Assembly (NCBI GenBank): GCA_013002105.1
Contig: JABDKS010000946.1
Location: 1 to 6,304 of the forward strand
Reading direction: 5' to 3'
Origin: Pirellulaceae bacterium
GTDB taxonomy: Bacteria > Planctomycetota > Planctomycetia > Pirellulales > Pirellulaceae
Length of the DNA stretch: 6,304 bases
Of this stretch, positions 1-5,868 are shown piece after piece. The position numbers were made by a program, and so were the translations under genes. Below the pieces are notes generated by a model that was not told the DNA's origin, did not search any database, and was given only the letters and a program-made list of their open reading frames with translations. Position 1 is the first letter of the stretch; the number at the start of each line of letters is the position of its first letter.

Positions 1-96
1 GGCGGCGGATTGTTCGCTGGCCTGCACGCTAAGAAAAGCTGTGGCGGTGGCGGCGGATTGCTCGCCGGCCTGCACGCTAAGAAGGGCTGCGGTGGT
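1..96 (+). repeat. 48-bp in-frame tandem repeat, two copies plus a decayed third
   Basis: Bases 1-48 and 49-96 are near-identical 48-bp units encoding 16 residues each (GGGLFAGLHAKKSCGG, then GGGLLAGLHAKKGCGG). Most differences are at third codon positions. A shorter, diverged copy starts at 97 (GGLFSKLKARRAS). The array probably continues upstream of the window. The unit is a multiple of three, so copy-number change would keep the frame. Confidence 0.85.
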
Positions 97-579
97 GGCG
101 GATTGTTCTCGAAGCTGAAGGCAAGACGAGCTTCGTCTTGCAGTGCTCCTGAGCCAGCTTGCTGCGAACCAGCTCCGGAACCTTGCTGTGCACCTGAGCC
201 AGCTCCAGCACCTTGCTGCGAGCCAGCACCAGCTCCAGCACCTTGCTGCGAACCAGCTCCAGCACCAGCACCTTGCTGCGAACCAGCACCAGCTCCAGCA
301 CCTTGCTGTGGTGGCGCCGTTGCAGCTCCTGTTGTCATGGAAGCTGCACCTTGCTGTGGCGGAACTGTGACCATGGGTTACAGCGGAGCACCGATGGAAG
401 GCGGATTTGACCTGCAACCAGGCGAAACCGTTGTTCCTGGCAGTGTTGTCACGCTCGGCGAAGCTGGTGCAGTTGAAAGCGCAAGCGATGCTGGCGCAAC
501 GACCGAAGAACTGCCAACGGCAGAAGCTACCGACGATGCTCCTCCTGCTCCAACACCTGATGCCAATACGGACATCTAA
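1..579 (+). CDS. Cysteine/proline/alanine-rich repeat protein, 5' end outside window
   Basis: The reading frame is open from base 1 to the TAA at 577-579, giving at least 192 residues. The TTG at base 10 lies inside a repeat and is unlikely to be the true start. Counting it as residue 1, the visible protein begins with Gly-rich repeats carrying GLHAKKSC or GLHAKKGC, then a diverged copy (LFSKLKARR). A block with Cys-Cys pairs at 51-52, 59-60, 69-70, 79-80, 89-90 and 99-100 follows, separated by EPAPAPAP spacers, with a last pair at 115-116. The tail (about 117-189) is non-repetitive, acidic and rich in Gly, Ala, Thr and Pro. No enzymatic domain is visible. Regularly spaced Cys pairs suggest disulfide cross-linking or metal binding. 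Cys-rich structural wall proteins are known in planctomycetes, but membership of a named family is not shown here. Any secretion signal would lie upstream of the window. The gene ends just before a strong terminator. Confidence 0.75.
   Translation, partial: GGGLFAGLHAKKSCGGGGGLLAGLHAKKGCGGGGLFSKLKARRASSCSAPEPACCEPAPEPCCAPEPAPAPCCEPAPAPAPCCEPAPAPAPCCEPAPAPAPCCGGAVAAPVVMEAAPCCGGTVTMGYSGAPMEGGFDLQPGETVVPGSVVTLGEAGAVESASDAGATTEELPTAEATDDAPPAPTPDANTDI
190..309 (+). repeat. 30-bp in-frame tandem repeat, four copies encoding (E/A)P(A/E)PAPAPCC
   Basis: Four 30-bp units at 190-219, 220-249, 250-279 and 280-309 encode APEPAPAPCC followed by three copies of EPAPAPAPCC. Each unit ends in CC-TTG-CTG-C/T-type DNA for Pro-Cys-Cys, with synonymous GCA/GCT and CCA/CCT swaps among copies. 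A shorter diverged unit precedes it (160-189, CCEPAPEPCC). The synonymous variation argues for selection on the protein sequence rather than a very recent slippage event. Confidence 0.88.
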
Positions 580-610
580 GTTGGACCCGCGGATTCATCC
601 GTAAACATCG

Positions 611-644
611 CCCCGTTGATGGCAACATCAACGGGGTTTTTTTT
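611..644 (+). terminator. Rho-independent terminator of the Cys-rich repeat gene
   Basis: A perfect 11-bp stem (CCCCGTTGATG at 611-621 with CATCAACGGGG at 626-636) closes a GCAA tetraloop of the GNRA type and is followed at once by eight T residues (637-644). It starts 31 bases after the stop codon at 577-579. The T tract lies only on the plus-strand side, so it serves the upstream gene and not the minus-strand gene ending at 715. Confidence 0.95.
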
Positions 645-714
645 GGTTCGCCAAGCGACCCAGCCTCGTCCACAGCGGCGCGTGCTCTATTTCGTGTTCG
701 TCGCCGCGTGCAGT

Positions 715-1947
715 TCAGCAGGGGCGAGCGGATTCTGCTTCGGTGCGTAGCCGATCTATCACGTCGGCACGTAGGCGACTGACATCGTTGGCATCATGGA
801 TATCGTCCGGCTTTAGAAACAGCCGTTCCTGTTGATCATCCTGTTGGACGTAAAACCAACGCGACGAAGTGACGGCAGTGACGTCGCTCCCCGACCGGCT
901 GACAATCACCGGATCGTCGGGTTCGTCGGACTGACTCCACACGTCCGGGTCGATTAGCCGTTGCTGGTCCACGCGGCCTTGGAGCTGTGTCAGCAAGTCG
1001 GGAATGCCCGCCGAATCAAATAATCTTGGATGATGCAGTGGTCCGCCTTGGTCAATGATCAACGGAAGCTGGAGGTGACAACTCCGCAAGGCTCCCGCGC
1101 GATGGCCAATCCAGTCGTTTTGTCCCAACGCAAATCCGCTTGTCCCGGCCAGCGCCATCGCGGGTTTTGGATCGCTGGAAGCCTGTCTCAAGACGGCAAG
1201 CAATTCGTCGATCAATCGTATCTGACACCCATAGGTACGCATCCAAGTAGAAACCAGATCGCAATGTGAATCATTTTGGATCGCTAACAGCGGTGGTTCG
1301 ACGTTGTCAAAAGCCACCGGCAGCGGCGGCAACATGTCCTCTTGTGACTCGCTCTCTACCTGCAAGTCTTCGTGTTCAACCGGCTCGTCGTCGATATCCT
1401 CCTCGTCCGCTTGAACCAGCCACCGCGGAGCGTCCCATCGATGGATCAAGAAATCGCTGTGCAACCAAAGCAGACTCCAGGGTTCAGGGTCTGCCATGCG
1501 TTGCACGGCAGCGGCGATTAACTGAGCAAACTGTGTCGATTCGATATCCTGGGCCGGCTGTTGGGAGGCCACGTCGGTAGAGTCCTCGTCATCTGGATCG
1601 ATCAGATACAACTGATCGAAGTCACATTTTGTGGCAACGTTGATGGCATCTTGGCTATCGGTGATCAGTTCGATTGGGCCACTTTGTTTCCACGCCTCGA
1701 GCCAGTTCGTTTCTGTCGGCTCGTTAGGCTGTGCGAAATGGTCACCGGCGGGGGACCGTCCGCTACCAAACCAGTCGCGTAAGTTGTCGATCGGGTCGGC
1801 GTGCCGCGATAGACAGCGGTCCCAAACACAGCCACCAGCGGCCAGCTGATCGATCGTCGGGGTGGAATTCCACGATGACCCGTAGCACCCGATCGAAGCG
1901 GGTGCGAAGCCGGCGAGCGTCACGACGACGAGTTTTTTGTCGTTCAA
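715..1947 (-). CDS. Sulfatase-like protein lacking the catalytic residues (probable pseudoenzyme)
   Basis: The 410-residue protein follows the order of sulfatases in the alkaline phosphatase superfamily. A first strand KLVVVTLAGFAPASIGCYG (5-23) leads to STPTIDQLAAGG (28-39), matching the family's GCYG...TPNIDRLAAEG. Other matches are WSLLWLHSDFLIHRWDAP (157-174), YGCQIRLIDELLAVL (239-253), a GTSGFALG segment (268-275) where SDHGE.LG is expected, LQLPLIID (292-299), PDLLTQL (316-322), and a C-terminal RWFYVQQ...ERLFLKPDDIHDANDV like the usual RYKYI...ELYDL..DP.E..N. The first-strand Asp pair is T10-L11-A12, no C/S-x-P-x-R nucleophile motif follows (R48-G63 instead), and the DH metal pair is T269-S270. 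I infer no hydrolase activity. No signal peptide is evident, so it is probably cytoplasmic. Residues 181-204 are an acidic insert. The start is TTG, the first start after an in-frame TAA, with no clear Shine-Dalgarno, so it is uncertain. Confidence 0.72.
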   Translation of the reverse strand: MNDKKLVVVTLAGFAPASIGCYGSSWNSTPTIDQLAAGGCVWDRCLSRHADPIDNLRDWFGSGRSPAGDHFAQPNEPTETNWLEAWKQSGPIELITDSQDAINVATKCDFDQLYLIDPDDEDSTDVASQQPAQDIESTQFAQLIAAAVQRMADPEPWSLLWLHSDFLIHRWDAPRWLVQADEEDIDDEPVEHEDLQVESESQEDMLPPLPVAFDNVEPPLLAIQNDSHCDLVSTWMRTYGCQIRLIDELLAVLRQASSDPKPAMALAGTSGFALGQNDWIGHRAGALRSCHLQLPLIIDQGGPLHHPRLFDSAGIPDLLTQLQGRVDQQRLIDPDVWSQSDEPDDPVIVSRSGSDVTAVTSSRWFYVQQDDQQERLFLKPDDIHDANDVSRLRADVIDRLRTEAESARPC

Positions 1948-2446
1948 AACAATCTGCTTGTGCGAGGGTCGTTTGCAAATGCGGCGGAGCCACCGGTCCC
2001 GATGGAAACGATCTGGCCCGTCTTACGTTCGTCAGGCCGTGGTCGCGACCTGCTGTCTGATTGGCCAAGGATGCTGCTTTGGATCTGTCCGTTGCCCATC
2101 AACTTGATCGGCATCTTCGCCTACTCATTGGGCCTCTGTATGTCTGGGCACAGAGAGAGTCGTCAACAGGCAGTCCGGCCGTCGTTCTGCCCGTTAACAA
2201 CGTCATATTCGGCTTAATCGGACCGTTGTAGCACGACAGGCATCGAGGCACTCTCGGGACTCTGCCCACGTAGTCTATCAGCGACGTAGCGTTCATCGCA
2301 GTGGTCCCTGTCGAGCTTTGATCCACCGCAGGCTGCCGGACCGGCCAGGAACGTCATTCTCGCCTGTGCGATCGTCGTAAGGTTCTGATCGAGTTGATAG
2401 GGCCAGCGATACAACCTGATCCCCCTCTTGATCCGTTGGATGAACC
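1948..2446. other. Divergent intergenic spacer of about 500 bases
   Basis: This spacer separates the divergently transcribed sulfatase-like gene (minus) and the glycosyltransferase gene (plus) and should contain promoters for both, but no convincing -35/-10 pair stands out. Only weak structure is visible: an imperfect 9-bp hairpin with one mismatch (2165-2173 with 2187-2195) and a 6-bp inverted repeat CTCTGT/ACAGAG (2134-2139 with 2150-2155). Apart from the doubtful ORF at 2002-2217, the reading frames look like chance ORFs. Confidence 0.6.
2002..2217 (+). CDS. Doubtful small membrane protein ORF
   Basis: This ORF encodes 71 residues from an ATG at 2002 to a TAA. It has one strongly hydrophobic stretch at about residues 24-47 (MLLWICPLPINLIGIFAY and following residues), long enough for a transmembrane helix, followed by a basic tail (HRESRQQAVR). 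Codon choice (ATC, GTC, GGC, CTG and TTG) resembles the neighbouring real genes. A GGAG lies upstream at about 1986-1989, but its spacing of about 12 bases is long. I recognise no family. The frame could be open by chance in a GC-rich spacer, and a single hydrophobic stretch is weak evidence. Confidence 0.22.
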   Translation: METIWPVLRSSGRGRDLLSDWPRMLLWICPLPINLIGIFAYSLGLCMSGHRESRQQAVRPSFCPLTTSYSA

Positions 2447-3388
2447 ATGCAACCCGTTGAACCAAATCATTCGATTGTCAATTCGCCCAGCATGCCTGAC
2501 GCGCTGGGAACGACGACGCCCCCGGTCGTCGTTCCGGTTGTGAGCACACCGGCAACATTACCGGCAGCCCTAACGGCAGCATCACCTGCGACGGCTCCGC
2601 GTCCGATCGTGATTGAGCGCAATCAAGTTGAGATTTGGGACGTGCCCTTTGATGTCATCACGTTGGATCAGTCACTTCAGCACATCAGTCGATTGATCCA
2701 TCGCGGAGAGCCCAGTTACGTTATCACGGCCAACCTCAATTATGTGATGTTGCATCACCGCAACGACGATCTGCGAGCCATCACACGCGATGCGGACTTA
2801 ATTGTCGCCGATGGGCAGCCCATCGTGTGGCGCAGCAAGTTAGGCGACCGCCCGTTGCCCGAGAGGGTTGCCGGCAGCGAAATGATCTACGAAATCGGTC
2901 GCTACGCCGGCGAGAAAGGCTGGAGCATCTACTTCCTCGGTGGCGAAGCGGGTGTTGCTCAATCGTGTGCGACCGAATTGGCACGTCTGTATCCCGGTAT
3001 GAAAATCGCGGGTGTGGAGTCTCCTCCCTTTCGACCACTGACCGACCCCGAGCAGCGAGCCCAGGACCATCGGATCCAAACGTCGGGCGCCGACATATTG
3101 CTGGTGGCATTCGGGCAGCCCAAGGGCGAGCTGTGGATTCACGAGCATTACAAGCGGTTGGGCGTGCCGGTGAACATTCAGTTGGGCGCGTCGTTTGATT
3201 TTGTGGCGGGCAACGTGATCCGCGCTCCCAAAATCTGTCAAGCGATCGGGATGGAATGGTTTTATCGCATGGTCAGCGATCCGCGCCGGCTGGTCAAACG
3301 TTACGCCACCAACGCGTGGTTTCTGGCCACCGCACTGGCGCAGGACTGGAAACGCAAGGTTCACAGTTGGGGCATGGGAATCGAGTAA
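2447..3388 (+). CDS. WecG/TagA/CpsF-family glycosyltransferase
   Basis: The 313-residue protein carries a complete WecG/TagA/CpsF (GT26) domain at about 60-305. This family transfers an N-acetyl-mannosaminyl or similar sugar to a lipid-linked intermediate at the cytoplasmic membrane during wall or surface polysaccharide synthesis. Visible signatures are VITANLNYVM (92-101), IVADGQPIVW (119-128), ERVAGSEMIYEI (139-150), IYFLGG (161-166), AFGQPKGELWI (221-231), LGASFDFVAGNVIRAP (246-261), GMEWFYRM (268-275) and PRRLVKRY (279-286). T94 and D122 match the spacing of the Thr and Asp reported as active-site residues in TagA. Residues 1-56 are a Pro/Ala/Thr/Val-rich extension not typical of the family, whose members are usually about 240-260 residues. 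An in-frame TGA at 2441-2443 makes ATG 2447 the earliest start, with only a weak GGA upstream. A second in-frame ATG at 2492 cannot be excluded. The exact sugar and acceptor cannot be read from the sequence. Confidence 0.93.
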   Translation: MQPVEPNHSIVNSPSMPDALGTTTPPVVVPVVSTPATLPAALTAASPATAPRPIVIERNQVEIWDVPFDVITLDQSLQHISRLIHRGEPSYVITANLNYVMLHHRNDDLRAITRDADLIVADGQPIVWRSKLGDRPLPERVAGSEMIYEIGRYAGEKGWSIYFLGGEAGVAQSCATELARLYPGMKIAGVESPPFRPLTDPEQRAQDHRIQTSGADILLVAFGQPKGELWIHEHYKRLGVPVNIQLGASFDFVAGNVIRAPKICQAIGMEWFYRMVSDPRRLVKRYATNAWFLATALAQDWKRKVHSWGMGIE

Positions 3389-3525
3389 TCGATCGCATGC
3401 AATAAAGGGGTCAGTGCAAGAACTGGGCAGGCCCCAATGGCACGGGCTTCATCCCAATTGGATAGCGCCGCTTTGGAATCAGCACGTTGTGTTTCCCCGT
3501 CCCGATAACCACACAGCGTTAGCTG

Positions 3526-3547
3526 CGGTTGTTTCCCAAGACAACCG
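3526..3547. other. Inverted repeat between convergent genes, possible weak terminator
   Basis: CGGTTGT at 3526-3532 pairs with ACAACCG at 3541-3547. Two more inner pairs can form in the plus-strand RNA, leaving a CCCA loop. It lies in the 198-base gap between the 3' ends of the glycosyltransferase (plus) and lpdA (minus) genes, where terminators for both are expected. There is no T tract on either side, so it is not a canonical intrinsic terminator. Nothing else distinct was seen in 3389-3586. Confidence 0.3.
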
Positions 3548-3586
3548 AGGCTATCGCACATCGGCTCATCAAAAGTGCCGCAGGCG

Positions 3587-5035
3587 TCATTGCGACGGTG
3601 CAGTTGCCGCTTTCTTCTTGGGTTTGTAGATCTCTGTGGCGGTGCCGAAGTGGACTTCGCCGGCATTCATCAGTGTTTCGCTGAGCGTTGGGTGCGGATG
3701 GACGCTATCGGTTACATCGTGCACTTCGCAGCCCATCTCGATCGCCAATACCGCTTCGGCAATCAGCTCGCCAGCGCCGCTACCGACAATTCCGCATCCG
3801 ACGACGCGCTGGGTTTCGGGATCGACCAACCACTTGGTCAGGCCATCGGTGATGCCCAATGCCTGAGCGCGACCGCTGGCCGCCCAAGGATAAACTTCCA
3901 CGTCGACTTTTCGGCCATCGCGTTTGGCTTCTTCTTCGGTCAGACCGGCCCACGCGATTTCGGGATCGGTGAAGACCACAGCGGGGATCGCGATTTTGTC
4001 AAACGCGACGTTCTTGCCCGCGATGACTTCTGCTGCCACGCGTCCTTCGTGGGTCGCTTTGTGAGCGAGCATGGGATCGCCCGCAACGTCACCGATGGCA
4101 AAGATATGCGGATCGGATGTTCGTTGTTGGTTGTCGCAAACGACAAAGCCACGTTCGTTGACCTGGACTTGCGTATTCTCCAGGCCCAGATTGTTGGTGA
4201 CCGGTCGACGTCCGATGCTGACCAAGACGCGGTCGTACTTTTCGACGCCGAATTTTCCCGGTCCCTCGAAAGTGACTTCGACCTTGTCACCCGCTTCGGC
4301 CAGTGATCCAACTTTGGTGTTCAGCAACACGCGGCCTTCGCACATCTGATCGACACGTTTGGCGAGCGGTTTGACTAGATCTCGATCGGCACCGGGCAAC
4401 AATCCTTCGGCCAGTTCGACGACGGTCACTTTGGATCCCAGTTGCGCGTAGACGCTACCCATTTCCAGCCCGATGTAGCCGCCGCCGATGACCAGCAACT
4501 CGTCGGGAATGTCGGCCAGATTTAGTGCACCGGTGCTGTCCATCACACGATCCGAACCGATGTCAAATACGCCGGGCATCGCGGGAACGCTGCCGGTGGC
4601 CAGGACGCAGTGGTCAAACGTGATTTGGCCGCCTTCGGGGATTGATTCGTGATCGCCTTCCAATTTCAACGTGGTGGAATTGACGAATGTACCGCGGGCT
4701 TGGATGACTTTGACTTTTCGGCGTTTGGCTAGATTGGCCAGCCCACCGGTCAGATTCGAGATGACTTTGTCTTTGCGGGCACGCACTTTGTCGATGTCGA
4801 TGGCCGGCTTGCCGTTGTATTGAACGCCCCATTCCTTGCCCAACTCGTCGACTTCGTGGATGACTTTGGCGACATGCAGCAGGGCTTTGCTGGGGATACA
4901 GCCACGCAGCAGGCAGGTGCCGCCTAAACGTGATTCGGCTTCGACGATGGTAACGTCCAGTCCTTCGTCAGCCGCCAAAAATGCCGCCGCGTATCCGCCG
5001 GGGCCACCACCAAGAACAACAACAGAAGAATGCAT
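3587..5035 (-). CDS. lpdA: Dihydrolipoamide dehydrogenase (E3)
   Basis: This 482-residue FAD enzyme reoxidises dihydrolipoamide on the E2 or H proteins of pyruvate, 2-oxoglutarate or branched-chain dehydrogenase complexes or the glycine cleavage system, passing electrons to NAD+. The order of motifs is complete: FAD-binding GGGPGGY (9-15), redox disulfide GGTCLLRGCIPSK with C41 and C46, LATGS (145-149), NAD-binding GGGYIGLE (184-191), second FAD motif IFAIGDV (311-317), LAHKATHEG (323-331), and C-terminal HPHPTLSE (446-453), where H448 and E453 form the catalytic His-Glu pair. Length is normal for the family. A short Lys/Ala-rich tail (KPKKKAATAPSQ) ends the protein. The ATG at 5035 starts directly on the FAD-binding strand, so this start is secure, although the Shine-Dalgarno is weak. 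No E1 or E2 genes are adjacent, so the complex served cannot be told. It lies downstream of rpsD on the same strand but across a 224-base gap with hairpins. Confidence 0.97.
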   Translation of the reverse strand: MHSSVVVLGGGPGGYAAAFLAADEGLDVTIVEAESRLGGTCLLRGCIPSKALLHVAKVIHEVDELGKEWGVQYNGKPAIDIDKVRARKDKVISNLTGGLANLAKRRKVKVIQARGTFVNSTTLKLEGDHESIPEGGQITFDHCVLATGSVPAMPGVFDIGSDRVMDSTGALNLADIPDELLVIGGGYIGLEMGSVYAQLGSKVTVVELAEGLLPGADRDLVKPLAKRVDQMCEGRVLLNTKVGSLAEAGDKVEVTFEGPGKFGVEKYDRVLVSIGRRPVTNNLGLENTQVQVNERGFVVCDNQQRTSDPHIFAIGDVAGDPMLAHKATHEGRVAAEVIAGKNVAFDKIAIPAVVFTDPEIAWAGLTEEEAKRDGRKVDVEVYPWAASGRAQALGITDGLTKWLVDPETQRVVGCGIVGSGAGELIAEAVLAIEMGCEVHDVTDSVHPHPTLSETLMNAGEVHFGTATEIYKPKKKAATAPSQ

Positions 5036-5162
5036 AGCGAGATCTTGCCTTGTACTTTCGACAAAGGACCCAGGGGCAACAAGGGACGTAGGAGTTTGGC
5101 ACGTATCTTAATCGAAACGTACTGATTGGGACGGGTCCTGCCCGCCCCGAATGAGACGAAGA

Positions 5163-5189
5163 TGTTGGACGAGCGAATCTCGTCCAACA
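5163..5189 (-). terminator. Perfect 11-bp hairpin downstream of rpsD, terminator-like
   Basis: TGTTGGACGAG (5163-5173) and CTCGTCCAACA (5179-5189) are exact reverse complements around a 5-base loop. Read on the minus strand, the stem lies about 70 bases after the rpsD stop, 127 bases before the lpdA start, and is followed by a pyrimidine-rich stretch beginning TCTTCGTCTC rather than a pure T run. It could terminate rpsD transcription, or act as a leader or operator element for lpdA. Confidence 0.5.
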
Positions 5190-5216
5190 AAGAACATCAA
5201 CGCGCGAGCGATCCCA

Positions 5217-5243
5217 GGTTGCCGGTCGGTGCGATCGGCAACC
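5217..5243 (-). other. Inverted repeat just after the rpsD stop
   Basis: GGTTGCCG (5217-5224) and CGGCAACC (5236-5243) form an exact 8-bp stem. The first base lies 16 bases beyond the rpsD stop codon on the minus strand. In the minus-strand RNA a C-A mismatch followed by two more pairs could extend it inward. No T tract follows, so it may be an mRNA 3'-end stabiliser or part of a two-hairpin termination region with the hairpin at 5163-5189. Confidence 0.45.
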
Positions 5244-5259
5244 GCTGAGCTTGGCAATG

Positions 5260-5868
5260 TTATCGTGACAAGAATTCGACGACGGAGTTTGCATCCACCG
5301 GCAAGCTGATGTCACTTGGTCCGGGCAAACCCAAGACGGTCGCTTTCAAGCTTTCGCTGTCGAACGTCACCCAATCCAATGCGTCGGGAGCCGCGTTCGC
5401 GATCACGCCACGGTACAGGTTCTTCAGGTTCTCGCGCTCACGGACTTCGACAATATCACCGGGACGCAGCAAGTAGCTGGGCTTGGTGACTTTGACGCCA
5501 TTGACGCGGAAATGACCGTGGGCCACGCCCTGCCGAGCTTGAGGACGCGTTTTGGTAAACCCAACACGCCGGACGACATTGTCCAATCGTCGCTCACACA
5601 TCAACAGCAACAATTCACCCGTGTTTCCCGACTTGCGTCCCACCGCGTCAAAGTATCGACGCAGTTGACGTTCGCCCAACCCGTAATAGTGCTTGATCTT
5701 TTGCTTCTCCATCAAGGCCGCACCATAGTTACTTGGACGACGTCCGCGGACGTGCATCCCAGGAGGCGTATTGCGGCGATCCAGGGCGCGAGCTGCACCT
5801 GCGGTTTCGTAGATCAGCGTGCCGAGGCGTCGATTGACGCGTGCTTTGGGACCGGTGTAGCGAGCCAT
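5260..5868 (-). CDS. rpsD: 30S ribosomal protein S4
   Basis: The 202-residue product is bacterial S4, which binds 16S rRNA directly and starts 30S assembly. It begins MARYTGPKARVNRRLG, a standard S4 N-terminus, followed by RGRRPSNYGAALMEKQKIK (41-59) and YYGLGERQLRRYF (61-73). The S4 RNA-binding domain spans about 92-155, with ERRLDNVVRRVGF (92-104), ARQGVAHGHFRVNG (111-124) and LLRPGDIVEVRE (133-144). Length fits the family's usual 200-210. I place the start at 5868 and not at the upstream in-frame start at 6015: the extra 49 residues match no S4, while 5868 has a good AAAGGA site 8 bases upstream. The N-terminal region lacks the four-Cys zinc site found in some S4 proteins. In many bacteria rpsD sits in the alpha operon with rpsM, rpsK and rpoA. 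Here its downstream neighbour is lpdA and no ribosomal gene is seen upstream in the window. Confidence 0.98.
   Translation of the reverse strand: MARYTGPKARVNRRLGTLIYETAGAARALDRRNTPPGMHVRGRRPSNYGAALMEKQKIKHYYGLGERQLRRYFDAVGRKSGNTGELLLLMCERRLDNVVRRVGFTKTRPQARQGVAHGHFRVNGVKVTKPSYLLRPGDIVEVRERENLKNLYRGVIANAAPDALDWVTFDSESLKATVLGLPGPSDISLPVDANSVVEFLSR

Noticed and set aside
77..301. Minus-strand ORF with Leu/Val/Ser repeats opposite the Cys-rich gene
   Set aside because: It is the antisense shadow of the 30-bp repeat; its periodicity follows entirely from the plus-strand gene.
675..707. GCGGCG/CGCCGC inverted repeat after the sulfatase-like gene as its terminator
   Set aside because: Only 6 bp with a 21-base loop and no T tract on the minus strand.
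2214..2465. Minus-strand 83-codon ORF upstream of the glycosyltransferase
   Set aside because: TTG start inside the opposite gene, no recognisable features and no ribosome-binding site; probably chance.
3575..4306. Long plus-strand ORF of 243 codons inside lpdA
   Set aside because: It lies antisense to a complete, motif-perfect lpdA. Such antisense frames are common in GC-rich genes, and it shows no recognisable domain.
5101..5125. TAAGAT-like -10 box for lpdA on the minus strand
   Set aside because: No matching -35 element at 16-18 bases; a single AT-rich hexamer is not enough to call a promoter.
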